Shown here: piece after piece, positions 22,877 to 35,411 of the stretch
How positions within the stretch are numbered: position 1 is the stretch's first letter
Layout of the letters: each line of letters begins with the position of its first letter
NCBI GenBank assembly: GCA_023853785.1
Contig: JAJIRX010000011.1
Location: 1-63,126, forward strand
DNA length: 63,126 nucleotides
Reading direction: 5' to 3'
Origin: Psilocybe azurescens
Taxonomy: Eukaryota > Basidiomycota > Agaricomycetes > Agaricales > Agrocybaceae
Notes under the pieces: model-generated
The model's input: only the letters and a program-made list of their open reading frames with translations
Database searches by the model: none
What the model was told of the DNA's origin: nothing
Made by a program: the position numbers and the translations under genes

Positions 22877-23285
22877 TATGTCAACGACAATCTGATTCCT
22901 GAGCTAAAGCAATGCCTTGATAACCGGCATTTTACCTATCACAAAAGTAGCCATCACCCTAGTAACTTTGGCTGCGCACGAAGAAGCTGCGCCTGGCTAA
23001 TTAGTAAGACTGTAAGAGAGGCTATGCGCTTGCAGTGCAGAGTGCATTGAAATGGAGAGGAATAACATAATGCGGTGTAGACGGCGTCATAGTTGTAGGC
23101 CATAGAAACCCGCTTCAGAATCCAACTATACCTTCACCTTAGTAACTTAAGCTGCGTACGAAGAAGCTACGCCTGGCTAGCTAGTAAGACTGTAGGAGAG
23201 GCTATATGCAGTGTGCATTGAAATGGACGGAAGAATATCGAAGGCGTTATATTTGTAGGCCATAGAAACCCGCTTCAGAACCCAA
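22877..23285. repeat. two tandem copies of a ~160-bp sequence
   Basis: The stretch at about 22955-23125 is repeated at about 23130-23290. Shared blocks include GAAGAAGCT-CGCCTGGCTA, TAGTAAGACTGTA-GAGAGGCTAT and GCCATAGAAACCCGCTTCAG. The copies differ by small indels and substitutions. The second copy reaches the 3' end of the METTL16 gene. Confidence 0.8.
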
Positions 23286-25200
23286 CTATACTCTACCTTC
23301 AGTTCGCAAAGAAGATCCGACCTTCCTACCAACATGCCCCGCAAAGCTCTCGAATAGGGCCCTGTCTTTCCCGTATATCCACTGAACCTCAATTGTACAC
23401 AGTGGTTCCTCACCGTTTTCCTCTGACAGGCCTGTATCGATGTTCACTCGACAGCTGCAGGTCAATGCAGGGTCCGATGCTGTCGTCGTCATGCCCTCCT
23501 CCAACGACGATGAAGGTTTTCTGCTATTATTGTTCGCCCGACTGCGCCGAGCGCTCCTCGACCATGTGTTCTCTTGGGCTTCGACCAGGAATGGATTCGA
23601 ATTTGTACCCATCGAGTTGATTTCGGTGCACGAAATACCATCGACACCTCGAAGTGTATCCCCAAGCTTGGCATGCACACTTTGTATCTTATACCCAGGA
23701 AAAGCTTGAATGAGCGTGTTTCTGGGAGGCATGCAGGAATATAACGCATGCTTGGGTAATATTGATGGGATTCGGGCGAGTGACTTCGTAACTTTATTAC
23801 TGACTGGTGTCTGAGATAGAGCGGAACGTACATCTGGTAGCCGAGTATCCGTGAACGACCAGGCTATTGCCCAGCGACGCGTTTGTCCTTGGACAAATTC
23901 GGTGATCGCATAGTTCGATATCTACGTGTAAAAGACTTGTTAGTGATATGTGGCAAGAACAGGGACAAGTGCTTACCGAACGCTGGCGTAGAATATCTAC
24001 GATGGTCACCACCGACGACATCTTGCCCACCATAGAAGTATACCATCTAACAAAACTGAATAAAATGGCGATAATAGACCCCGATGCATGTACTCACTTG
24101 CACCGAGTTTGAAAACGTTCGCTCTCTTCCACCATCTTCCCAACGAACCCTTCCTCTCCGCCGTCAGGGTATATCATTTCGACTTCAGCCCCAGAGCAGA
24201 CCGCGTTTGGGGGAAGCTCTTTCTCTTGAGCAGATTGTGCAACCTCATCAGCGCTCCCATAAAAGGTGGATTGCACATCGTGAACGTAAAACCATCATGA
24301 TTGCATTCCAAAGGGAAGAGGATCAAGCCATCTGGAGACGCTTTCTCGATATGAATACGGGATTGCATATTATTTTGTGACACGTTGTGTTGAGCGGAGG
24401 CGTAGGATTCATCATCAAGTTCTGTTTGCCAGATATATTTGAGTTGAGAATGAACATTTTGGTGATGAATCTATCAGTTCACCTGTAGCAACCATCTCCC
24501 AGGTCGGTTCCAGCTTGCATAGAAGAAAAGGATAGATCACGGTCGATCCTGTCCCGCTTCGGAGGGTGTACGTTCAACTTTAATGATGAATGTTCGGTAT
24601 GCAAATGCAAAAGACGTACATGTCTATACCGCGTACATGCCGTGTACGTACCTGGGATCCGAGTGCGACTTCGTGTGCCCGGACGATGTCTTGTATCCAT
24701 AACGCGTAATTAAGCCTGCGGATTTGTCTGGATTAGCAACGTGGTTTCCACGTCATTATTCTGGGTAGACAGGCACCTATTGGGAACCTTCATTTATATT
24801 CAAGCATTGACCTGTAGCATGGATTTGTGATAGCTCACGTACAGGTGGGCATAGTCGCGTCAATGGGATGTGCAGCGTGACACCAAAGTCGCGATGCATA
24901 ATGGCTTCTGTCAGTCGTCTGTGCTACCACTAAGCGCTTAACATTGAACATAGACGCAGTTTAAGCAAATAAAACGTGACATACCTCTGCGCCTCCTCAT
25001 CTTTGAAGTCGATAGTTGTCCGGCTACTAGCTGGATCAGATATGATGCTGTCAGAATTTGCAAAAGCAATTGCAGTCAGCTTTCGATGGGTGCTTTCCGC
25101 ATATCATGGGTGCGTTGCGTACTATGGTTTGAGTTTCTCGTAAGAATCGCATAATACTGCAAAAGTCAGGAGGAATACGGTATGGATTGCGTTTATGCAT
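23286..25200 (-). CDS. METTL16: METTL16-type U6/mRNA N6-adenosine methyltransferase
   Basis: METTL16 enzymes transfer methyl from S-adenosylmethionine to N6 of adenosine in U6 snRNA and some mRNAs, in the nucleus. The start at 25200 gives MHKRNPYRIPPDF. Then: TTIDFKDEEAQR, RLTEAIMHRDFGVTLHIPL, RLNYALWIQDIVRAHEVAL, the SAM loop GIDIGTGSTVIYP, LEPTWEMVATELD, the catalytic NPPF preceded by FTFTMC, YGSADEVAQSAQEKELP, GEEGFVGKMVEES, WYTSMVGKMSSV and ISNYAITEFVQGQTRRWAIA. A basic and then variable C-terminal part ends at 23286. Introns are short. The frame breaks exactly after NPPF: the run at 24261-24264 (AAAA on the plus strand) needs a fifth base. The second exon after PPDF is not well resolved. 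Confidence 0.88.
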
Positions 25201-25686
25201 GGTCTCTGGATGATGAGATCTCTTAAAACCCTAACCCGCTGTTGGCCACCATGTACGATATTTGGAACTGATGTTGGTACCAAACGTAACTGACTTACCG
25301 GATCGGCCCGCCGGCACCCGGATGTTAGTTTTTCTGTGTGCTATTTATGCAGACAAGTTGAGAGCCAGTCAAGGATCAATAAGTAAAACCTCCTCTCGCT
25401 TTGTGATTTGAACCTGTGACCATGCATTTGTATGGTAAGGCCGGCCACGATTTTACTTGATTTTACTCGCGCCGGGGTGATAGATGGTATTGCGGCTGAG
25501 CCAAGCCATAGGAATTCTCGATCGATGTTATGACCAACGTTCAACGATCAACGATCCTCCCATACAGCGGCATCCTCGACCACGGATTAAAGAAAGGAAG
25601 ATTGAAATGTTAGGGAGAGCAGAGGGAAATAAATTGCACAGCAAACTTAGACGGCGCAACTAAATATTACATTTGGACATCGAACC
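25201..25686. other. intergenic with tRNA-like B-box motif
   Basis: Lies upstream of METTL16 and downstream of the globin gene (both minus). On the minus strand around 25395-25455 there is GGTCACAGGTTCAAATC, which resembles a tRNA T-arm/B box, with TGGCCGGCCTTACC upstream of it. The T-stem does not pair properly, so I do not call a tRNA; it may be a tRNA-derived repeat. Confidence 0.35.
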
Positions 25687-26434
25687 TTAGGGCGCGGACG
25701 CAAGAGCCTCAGTCTCCGCAATGTAGTGTCGTGCAAAGAGGTCATTTTGGATCCAGATTACCTGTAGATTTTAAATTCAGATTAGCTAACGCTGCAAAGG
25801 GGAAGAAATTTACAGGCTTACTTTATTCACCGCCCTCATAACGGCATTCTTTGTGGTAATGTCGAGGTCGGGATGAGTGATAACTGCATTGATGATAATG
25901 TCTTGTACGTATCCGAGGAGAATACTGCAGTGCATATATTCGACTCTCAGAGGAGGCTTCGTTTTGCTAAAGCGTAGACGGAAGAACAGAGTCAGTGATT
26001 TGCGAGGGATATTGCGAGAAAAGCGAAATATACCGATGTACGAATCCTGCTTGCCCAGTATGCATCAACCCGACTTTATTCAGGTACTCCCAGCTCGACT
26101 GCTTCGAGTAGTCCAACGTCACCAGCTTAACCAAATATCCCGCCAAAAAGTCTTTTCTAAACTTGATCTGCGGGTGGTCCAGCGCAAGGTCTGAAGCTTG
26201 TGTTGGGGTGGCGCCTTCGTAGCCCGTTTGCCGAGGTACGAAGGCCTTGGCAGTGATGTCGAATGAAAGAAGTTTTATGTACACAGTGTCGACAACGGCT
26301 GGAACGAGGGGTCCGATGACTGGTGCGGCGGCGTGTAGGGCGGCGGCATCTTCAGGTGTGAACTCAATGAAGTCGCGTAGATATTGGATGCGAGTGGGGA
26401 GATCATTGAGGGATTCTTCGGTGATATGCTGCAT
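25687..26434 (-). CDS. Protoglobin (globin-sensor domain) protein
   Basis: Haem-binding protoglobin-like protein of about 200 residues. Globin-sensor domains bind O2, CO or NO; the fungal role is unknown. The start at 26434 gives MQHITEESLNDLPTRIQYL, RDFIEFTPEDAAALHAAAP, IGPLVPAVVDTVYIKLLSFD, HPQIKFRKDFLAGYLVKL and LNKVGLMHTGQAGFVHR; the His in GLMHTG is the likely proximal haem ligand. Exon 1 ends at 26034 (CG|GTATAT) and exon 2 starts at 25966: KTKPPLRVEYMHCSILLGY, QDIIINAVITHPDLD. Exon 3 is VIWIQNDLFARHYIAETEAL and stops at 25687. No sensor output domain is attached, so it is a single-domain form. The frame is intact. Confidence 0.85.
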
Positions 26435-27955
26435 CTTGGACTGGTATCAAAACTGATTGGTAGGTACTGGGAATGTCGTAGTAAAGAGATGTCTTTAAAA
26501 AAGTTGATTTGCCATGTCCTTAAATACGAAAACTATCACGAACCTGAGCTTACTACGCCTTCAGAGATAGTGTTCTAGAATGTCCCCAGATGTCCCCAGA
26601 CCGAACCGAGCTCATCCGAACTTAACATAATAGTCATCGGAGGAGCCGGTAAGTCTGATCTTTCAAAATTACCGCCATCGCATTGGCTGGATTATTTGTC
26701 GAACAACAGATAATTTTTATTCCCACATCCGGGATCATTGCGAACGCGTCCTGATGACGTCAATATTTGTCCGCAATCGTATGTAGGCGAAATTGTTATG
26801 CAGTCATTCACAAATAATTCTATATATTTTCTATCCTCAAGGTTAAGGCGTTCGCAACAATGGTATCTTATTTGTAATTGATAGGAGTAAATTATTCCTC
26901 TTGCTCATCCTTTTATAGAATAAAAAAAAATACCAACGGTCTTGGGGGCCTGTACGGACCCTATCAAGCCTGTCCCGAGAAGTTGTTTAAATGAATCAGT
27001 GAGAAAAAAATGTACACAGAAGCTAAAATTCTGATGACCATCAAAGGCTTGTCGTTGAAAGCCTCTGAAATGATTGAACATGACTGGCGGTGAGAGGTGC
27101 TATTGATTGATCTGATCACTTGTGTATGTCAATGGACTAGCAGAAAGATACAATAAATAGCTGACATGCTGATTTTCTTCCACTGTCGGAAGCCAAGAAC
27201 TACTGTGCTAGTTCAGTTTCAATGTGAAACCCGTTATGGTACGAATCTATACACCCGATTTGACCCCTTCTCTGTCAAAATGACAAACCATAAGTAGATC
27301 ACGAGGACTGAGCTTACTCTACATGCGCGTGAAACGTTTAATGGAACCACACAGTCCATCGCTGTCCGTAGCCGTCCGTACCTATCGACACAACCCGGGG
27401 AGATTCTATTTGTTCAATGCATTCAGTTCGCCTGTGGTCGTTCGCAATCGCGCAAACGCCCCGAATTCTCTTTGATCATGATCATGCGGACATAAATGAG
27501 AACAACCTTATCTTATCGGACGTTGGCTTACGTAATTATCAGCAAGCTTGATTCCTTTGTCAAAACTTGATTCCCAACTTCGTCTCAAAACAACTTTCTC
27601 TACTTATTCCACCATGTCTGCTTCTCCGTATCTGCTCACCGTAATTGGACGCGAGGAGTGAGCCAAGGAGAATTGTCGGGACGAATCACTGTTGAATGTT
27701 GGTCGAACGGGCCGCCCTCTATGGGCCACAGAGCGAGCCTCGCGAAACAAGGATCACCTGTTCCCATCCAGCCGCTTTATTTGGTGCGCCAGCGGGACAA
27801 CGACTATGAGAATGCGAAGGCTGACGTGCATCTATGACTGCCTTCTCTTCTCGCGCCAACAAGATGAAATCGCATATAAGACGATGTAATGTCGACAAAA
27901 TCTACCTCTCTGAATTTTGAAGGCCTCGTCGCTTCTTTTTTTTTTGACTCTATCG
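26435..27955. other. intergenic, globin / GH3 beta-glucosidase
   Basis: Divergent upstream region of the globin gene (-) and the GH3 gene (+). Short frames only, no family marks. Near the right end lies a TATA element (27875-27880). Confidence 0.4.
27875..27880 (+). promoter_or_regulatory. probable TATA box of GH3 gene
   Basis: TATAAG in the context CATATAAGACG, 81 bp before the ATG at 27956; position and sequence suit a fungal core promoter. Confidence 0.4.
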
Positions 27956-30900
27956 ATGGGCGGTTCTAAACCATTTTCTGTGCTTCTAGCACTCGTTTCT
28001 TGCATTCACGTTCTGGCAGACAATACGTTCGGCGTACGAGATGGGCTGCATTTTTCTCTGGAATCTAGGGCAGCCAATATTGATGGATCGGTACCGACGT
28101 ACAAAAACCCTAAGGCCTCAATTGAAGCGCGTGTTAATGACCTACTCCCCCGCATGACCATCGAGGAAAAGGTTGCTCAGATGTATGGGGTGTTCCATTC
28201 ATTTTCGAGTGCCCACTGAATCTTTGCCCGTAGTATTCAAGGAGATTTGAACGGATGGATGGACCTGTCTGATCCCTTGGATGACACAAAGACGTTTAAT
28301 CAGACCGGATTGGTAGGCCACGTCTCGTTTAAACCTCCTGCATAGCTCGATCCAACTAGATATATAGGAAGAAATGATGCGATTAAAAGGAGGCAGCATC
28401 TGGGGCGGCTATCTTGTTCCGTATGACAAATTTGTTTTCGGCGTCACTGTTGGGCAAAAATACCTAATGGAGAACACTACCCTTGGAATTCCTGCACTCA
28501 TTCAGTCTGAAGGTAAGCTTGTTGTTGAGTTGGTCAAGCTAGCGAGGTCCTGATCCAGTGATACACATCGAGGTCTTCACGGTTTTACAAACAAGGGGAC
28601 AATATTCCCATCGCCAATTGGTCTCGCTGCATCCTTCGATCCTACTCTGGTTACCCAAGTGTCCAACATCACCGCCTCTGAAGCTGAAGGTCTGGGAATC
28701 AACCACATGTTCGCGCCGGTCCTAGATCTATCCCGGGAGCTTCGTTGGGGGCGTGTTGAGGAGAACTTTGGGGAGGACCCCTTCTTGACCGGAGAAATAG
28801 GTCACGCGTTTGTTACTGGACTTCAGTCAGGAAGACGGCGAAACGCAAGTAGCAACGCCATAGCGCGTGTTGCGTCCACCTGCAAGCATTTTGCCGCCTT
28901 TGGAAGTCCACAGGGTGGTCTGTAAGTTTTAAAATAGCGCCTGACAGCCCCTTCTTCGTGTTCACCTTTCACAGGAATCTCGCTCAGGTTTCAGGCGGTG
29001 AACGGGAACTAAGGACCAACTTCTTGAAACCCTTCAATCGCGCGTGTCTTGACAGTCTTTCCATCATGACTGCTTACTCTAGCTACGACGGAATCCCAGC
29101 GATAGCGAATTCTCGTAAGTTATCTTTTCCCCGTAAGCTTTGGCATCGGAAACGGTCAAATAACTGACATTGGATTATAGATCTATTGACTGATATCGTT
29201 CGTGTTATCTCTGTTCAATTTACTCGATTTTTTCCCGACATTGAATTCATCCCAGCTTCGCAATGAATGGGGTTACAAGTATTGGGTAACTACTGATGCT
29301 GGATCTGTGGATCTGTTGATGACTCTCCATGGCACCTGTGACACAAGGGAGTGTGCCGCGAAGACCGCTTTGGAGAACGGCATCAGCGGAGAGATGGGAG
29401 GCGGTAAGCAAACAAGCTCTCTAGCATTCATCCCTACTGATTCGTTGGTTCTAGGGACGTATACATACCTTACGCTTCCTGGTGAGTAATCTTTAACTCG
29501 TCTGTAGTAGTTAGCCAAAAACGACTGACGACAATGCGAAAGACCAAATAAAGGCTGGCACCGTCGACGTTAAATATCTTGATGCCACTGTAAAAGGAAT
29601 GTTGAGTGCAAAATTCGCACTGGGCCTCTTCGAAGGTCAGTTTCTTTCTCCTTCATCGTTCTAAATCTATCTCAAAGGCAATACCCCCAAGACCCTTATC
29701 CGTATGAGGATTATCAGTCTCTAATTCGAACTCCTGCTTCAAGGACCGTCCTCCATCAGGCAGATACAGAAAGTATAGTTCTTCTTGAGAATAGGAAGAA
29801 TACTCTTCCTCTCAAAAGAATATTGGCTCTATCGCATTGCTAGGGCCGCAGGCTGATCGGGTCACGGTTCGTAATTGGCTTTTTTATTTGTGCGGAGCAG
29901 AACCGATTGATTTTCTGACGCTTTCTTGAACAGTTCGGTGATTACGTCTTCTTCAACGCATCTTTAGCTGGTATATCACCGCTCGACGGATTCAAGCAGT
30001 TCATTGCAAATGCTTCGAGTTCTACAAAGATCAACTTTGCTCAAGGTTGCGAACTTTGGTCGAATGATGAGTCGGGTATCCCTGCTGCAGTTCAAGCGGC
30101 GCAGTCCTCTGACGTTGCCGTTGTTATGGTGCGCAATACGTATTACTCGTCACACACTGGCTTTCATTAAAGTTATGGCTATCTAGGTTGGGACGTGGTC
30201 TCTAGACCAGACATTGTTGTGGACACCAGGGACTAACGCGACTACTGGGGAGCATGTCGATCTGGCTGACCTTGGCCTCGTTGGAGCTCAGCTTAAACTA
30301 GTCCAAGCGGTGAAAGCCACCGGAAAACCAACAATCGTGGTCTTCGTTAGCGGAAAACCAGTTGCTGAACCCTGGATTCAAGAAAGTGAGCATAAACTTC
30401 ATAGTTTCGAGTTACCTTTTATTCATCCGACCTTTAACTATAACATATTTTAGATGCCGACGCCGTTGTGCAGCAGTTCTACCCCGGTGAACTGGGAGGT
30501 AAATATACTATCCGAGCTTATTTCTAGCGTCTAGCTTCTAGGTGAAGATCGATTGATAACCTTCTTGCTAGGTCTTGCAATTGCCGAGGTGATCTTTGGC
30601 GCTGTAAATCCATCCGGTGATTATTCGCTGTGTATCTTCTAAGTTTGATTCTTTGACTGATCCCGCCCTTGGTTAGGTAAACTCCTGTATCGTTCCCGCG
30701 CGATGTTGGGACTACCCCAATTTTCTACAATTACTTGAAAGGAAGCAGACCTATTGATGCCGGCCAGACTCTCGACAACGGGCAGCTAAAATTCGGACAT
30801 CAGGTTAGCCAAATCAAATGATGTTCTGGAGCATGGCGAGTATCTTATTTTCTGGATGTCGTTGAACAGTACGTCCTCAATAGCCCTGTTCCACTTTGGA

Positions 30901-31445
30901 GCTTTGGGCACGGTCTAAGTTACACTACGTTCAATTAGTAAGTTCCAGAAGACACAGAATGCCCGATTCTTGCTGATTCTTTTACCAGTACAAATTTGCA
31001 AGTATCGCCGTCGAAAATAAGTCCAACGCAAGACTTTACGGTCACCGTCACGGTAAAGAATACCGGAGCGGTAGATGGTAAAGAAGTCGTTCAGGTCAAT
31101 GCACGGTGTTCTAACCATGCCGAGCAATATCAACTAAATGATTTCTCCAAACAGGTCTATATGACCGACGTAGTCAGTTCAGTGGTCACTCCGAATCAAG
31201 AGCTGGTTGGATTCCAGAAAGTGGACATCCCGTAAGTCAAGACTCGACTATAAACTAGCACGTCATGTCCTCATTGCAAATGCTACAGGGCGGGAAAGTC
31301 GGTCACAGTGTCGATTAAAGTTCTGTCCTCGCAATTGTCCGTTTGGACTTTGGGGAACACCTGGGTGGTAGAGCCTGGAGCATTTAACATAAAAGTGGGA
31401 ACTAGCGACCAGACGTTCGCAACAACGTCTTTGACAGTACAGTAG
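27956..31445 (+). CDS. Secreted GH3 beta-glucosidase / beta-xylosidase family enzyme
   Basis: Glycoside hydrolase family 3, acting on beta-linked oligosaccharides outside the cell. The start at 27956 precedes a signal peptide (MGGSKPFSVLLALVSC...VLA). Marks in order: PTYKNPKASIEARVNDLLPR with MTIEEKVAQM, LGIPALIQSEGLHGF, GLAASFDPTLV, HMFAPVLDLSRELRWGRVEE, FGEDPFLTG, STCKHFAAFGSPQGG, YKYWVTTDAGSVDLL (Asp nucleophile), then the second domain (SIALLGPQAD, VVMVGTWSLDQTLLW, KPTIVVFVSGKPVAEPW, QFYPGELGG), PLWSFGHGLSYTTF and a fibronectin III-like end. More than ten introns. No PA14 insert seen. One frameshift: the A run at 29814-29817 needs one more A to join NTLPLK to NIGSIALLGP. Confidence 0.92.
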
Positions 31446-31670
31446 GCTACGAACTATGATAGCAGATCGGTAGTTCGCGTAGATTCTATGGAATCTTGAA
31501 AGGACCTTGGGTATCAAGCACCTTCCGGCTTGTATATTATAAGAGCCTGAGGCATGTCGCACGGATGACCATTCCACGTATCAACATGCTCTCAAAGGCA
31601 AGTTTTGTTTAATGATATTTCACTCCCTTCTTAACTTGAAAGTCGGTTCTGTCGTGATGGCGCGATACGG
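31446..31670. other. spacer, GH3 / LTR element
   Basis: No gene. It ends in ACGG immediately before the LTR, matched by ACGG after the other LTR at 38579, which is the likely target-site duplication. Confidence 0.5.
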
Positions 31671-31893
31671 TGGAGTGGGCCAATCCGGCCTACCCTAGCA
31701 GCTCGTGTCTGGCAAGGCTCGGAATGCTCGTCGAGCGGTCACGCAGTGTAGCGTTGCGGGCAAAGTGTGTTGTTCTCTCACTACGAAAGCGCGCTAGCAC
31801 ACAAACCGTGCACAGCCGCTGATGCGATCTACAGTATCTAATCTAATCCGCCCTCGGGCAGCTCGGCCCAGATGGCCAGAACCCACTACTACA
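31671..31893 (-). repeat. 3' LTR
   Basis: 223 bp, plus-strand ends TGGAGTGGGCC and CCCACTACTACA. Matches the other LTR over its whole length by eye. Confidence 0.93.
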
Positions 31894-31995
31894 TGTGCCC
31901 CCTCAAAACTAAGCAACGCCCTCGTTGCGTCCACCAATATCTATCCCTGAAACGTGTGTCCCAATTCCTCCTTTTCCATCTTCCCTTTTGCTTCT

Positions 31996-34900
31996 TCAAT
32001 TCCCATGGCTGTCAACCCGTGGAAACTCCGAGGCTAGATCAACTGTCCGACTCCCATGGCTGTCAATTCGTGGGATCTCCGAACCTTGGTCCACCTCTAA
32101 TTCCGATTCTTCAAAACCCTGGCCTCTTTTGTCGCTTTTCCCTTCTCCTTCTTCGCACAGTTCCTCTCGTCTTTGCCATTCTGTATCGATATTTGCTTGC
32201 ATCTTCTCCAGCTCTGTCCCCTCCCTTGGCACAAATCGTCGTAGTCTCCTGGAGCTGAATTTTCCTGCAATTGGATGGCCTTCCAGTGTTTCAATTTTGT
32301 AGGAATTCTGGTAGCGGTCGACAACCCGTCGTGGTACAGAAAATTTGGGTAGGAGTTTTCTCTCTGTTTTGAATGTATAGTCCAAATCACTCCGATATAC
32401 CTGCACCAGGTCACCCGCTTTGAATACCACCTCCCCAGGTGGATGGGCTTTGACACGTTTGTCAAATGCCGCTTTCCTGCGCCCTGCATGCTCTACGATT
32501 TGGGAGTACCCATCGAAACGCTGTTGCTCTGTGAATGCCATGTGGATGTCCACCTCCTCCGTTGTTGGTTCTGCCAATATTTCTGCAGCTGGGGTTTGCT
32601 TTGTGTTGATAACCAAGCTGAGTAGGAGCTCGTTTGGTGAGTATTTTAGATTTGGGAGGATTCGGTCGTTGATATAACGGACTGCAGCCTCTAGATGGTC
32701 GGGCCAGTTTGCTGGAAGGTCCATTTTGTTGTACTCGTCCTCTCCTAGGTTTGGTGCGCACATTCGTTTTAAACGATCGAGGAGTATTGCATTAGTGCCT
32801 TCGAGGAGGCCGTTGATCCATGGTGAGTATGCTGGGCATATCTGGAGCTTTGTTCCACGCTTATCACATTCCTCCTTCAGCTCTTTGTTATCGAACTCTG
32901 GTCCTCCGTCTACCATCAATGTTTCGGATGCAGTGAACATGTCGCATATATCACTGTATGTCTTCCGTGATGTTTTTCCGGTTGCTGCTGACTTCAGCTT
33001 TGTAGCCCACACTCGCTGTGCATACACGTCCATCCACAGTCCGAGCTTTGTTATTCCGCCCTTTCCTTTTGGCATTGACAACGTGTCTGCTACCATAAGT
33101 TCGAATGGGTGTCTTCTGGTGATGGGCTCGAGGAGAGAATGAAGGTGTGTAGATCCAAATCCTTTGCACTTTCCGCAGTCCATGATCGCCTTCATGATAG
33201 ATTGGTCCATTTTCGGGCTTACAATCCTGTCGAGTAGCTGTGTCTTGATACCATCCCGATGGAAATGTCCTTTGTTGCAGTGTTCATCCCATGCGAGTGC
33301 AACTGTTTCTTCCTGTGTCATGCATTCTAACCTTGGCCTTGCCCTCACAGATCCGTCTCCCACTTTCCACAACCGCCCGTCATCGATCATGTATCCCTTG
33401 GCCTTATGCTTTGCTCTCTTCCGCACTTTCAAGCTTTTCCCATGGTCCAGCTCCATCAGTGACTCGATGACCTCCAAGAAGACCTTCTCGTTGGCAAACC
33501 TTGTTTGTAATGTGCTGTATGTTGATTCATCGTGGTATGTTTGAACATGGAACATGTCGTTTGCCAGCCTGGTACGTGCCTCCCAGTCTTCGCTTACTGT
33601 CCATTCATGACCGTCTCCCTTTTCAAGTGGCATGTTGACAAACTGGCGGCTGAGTCCGTCAGCAACAACGTTGAGACGTCCTGGTCGGTGACGAACATCA
33701 ATGATGTTATGGGCTAGGACTGCATCTCTCCATCGTGCGTGAGTTGAATTCATTGTTGTGCTCAGGAGGTGGTCGCGTAGGGCCTGACAGTCTGTTTCAA
33801 TTTCAATAGGGTAACCCCAAATCATGTCGTCGAACTTGTCTAAGGTGTGTTTCAGTGCTGCAAATTCTAGGATAAAGGGCTTATACTTCTCTTCTGTTGC
33901 AGATGTCCTTTTTGATGAGAATCCGATGGGATAGACTGTTGTTTTCTCTGTTCCATTGGGCATTACTGTTGTAAACCTTTGTGTACACATTCCTGCAAAC
34001 CCAAATTTGCAACCATCTGTTGTGATAATGAAAGGAGTTCCATCGTATTTGGGTCCTTTAAGAATAGGTTCACTTGTGAGTGCTACCTTCAGTCGGAGGA
34101 ATGCCTGGTCGTGCTCCTGCTTCCAAAGTCCTGCCAGTGAATGTCCTTTCATGGCTCGGGTATATGCGGCCTTCCCTTTGAGTTTGGGTAGTTCCAGGTT
34201 ACGGGCTAGGTCTGTGAGTGGTTGAGCTATAGATGCATATCCTTTCACCAAAGGCCGAAAGTAACCAGTCAAGCCGAGGAAGGAACCTAGGTTCTGTAAG
34301 TCGGTTGGGGTTTTCCAGTCTGCAATTGCTGTTAATTTTGTTAAATCAGGCTTTATACCATCTGGCCCGACACGTCCGCCCGCAAATGTTGCTTCTGTCA
34401 TGAAGAATTTGGATTTTGCGGCAGAGAGAGAAAGACCTTTCTCCCGCACACGTTGTAGAAGTTGGCGAGTATCATTTAGCATCACTTCAAAAGTATCTCC
34501 AGCTAATCCTCCGTCGTCCACAAACAGCTCGAACAATGTGCCTATCAAGTCACCTAGGGCATTTGCGGTCATTTCGGCAAATGTTGAAGGGGCACCTGTT
34601 AGCCCGAATGGCATTCGCTTGTAGCTGAAATATCCGCGGCCTTCCACATAGAAGCAGACATATGGCCTATCTTCTTCCATTATTTCACATGCATAGAACC
34701 CATTTGCAAAGTCAAAGACTGTAATCCACCGATGCCCGCTCAAGTTCTGTTGTTTCTGACGAATATCTCCCTGAGGCATTGGTGGTACTTTTGTGACTTT
34801 GTTCAGTTCTGCGAAATCCTGACAGACACGCCACTTATTCTGTGTCTGTGGTGGGCTGGGATTGATTATCTCATCTTCTTTAGGTGGTAATCCTTCAAAG

Positions 34901-35411
34901 GCTGACGGAAAGCCGGCTGCTATACATTCATCATTTACACGATGCTTCAGCATGTCTAGAGTGAGGCCGTTTCCTTCGTGTGCTTTCTTGGCTAATGTTG
35001 TTGCTCCACAGCACTTCACATCCTGATGTGCGATTGGGGTGATTATGTCTGCTGCTAGCATTTTGTCGATCACTTCATTGAAGTATTCTTTTGGGATGGG
35101 CTTTGTGGTCGCTGATTGATTTTTGTACGAAAAACAGTGTCTCTCGGGAAGTCCATTCTATGTGATGCGCCGTTAACAGATGATACTTCGCTCATTGATA
35201 GAGCAAATGTGTCCGCATATTCAGATATTGTTGCTTGGACCTGGCTAAGTTGTTTGGAGGTGAGATCCTTGCCGAAGGTTACTTCTGCCTGAATTGCTGC
35301 AACGCGTGCCGGGTTGAATGGATCTGTTTTTCTTGTTAATATGCTAGGCTCAAATGATTTTGAGATGACGGGTTGTTCGATGCCAGGGTGTGTGGAATTT
35401 GTGCCTGCCAC
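31996..35411 (-). CDS. Ty3-type Pol: reverse transcriptase, RNase H, integrase
   Basis: The open frame 31996-35073 gives about 1025 residues. RT: KWRVCQDFAELNKVT, FDFANGFYACEI, YKRMPFGLTGAPSTFAEM and the catalytic ELFVDDGG (F-x-D-D). RNase H: IITTDGCKFGFAG, FILEFAALKHTLD, IEIETDCQALRDH. Integrase: zinc site HCNKGHFHRDG...DCGKCKG, then the three acidic residues in LWMDVYAQRV, VDGGPEFDN and GLLEGTNAILLDRL. A basic tail follows. Upstream, 35070-35411 carries the linker TFGKDLTSKQLSQVQATISE with FALSMSEVSSVNGASHRMD and joins RT only if the T run at 35102-35104 (AAA on the coding strand) gains one base. Confidence 0.93.

Noticed and set aside
31872..32302. plus-strand frames beside the LTR
   Set aside because: Antisense of the basic C-terminal tail of the retrotransposon Pol.
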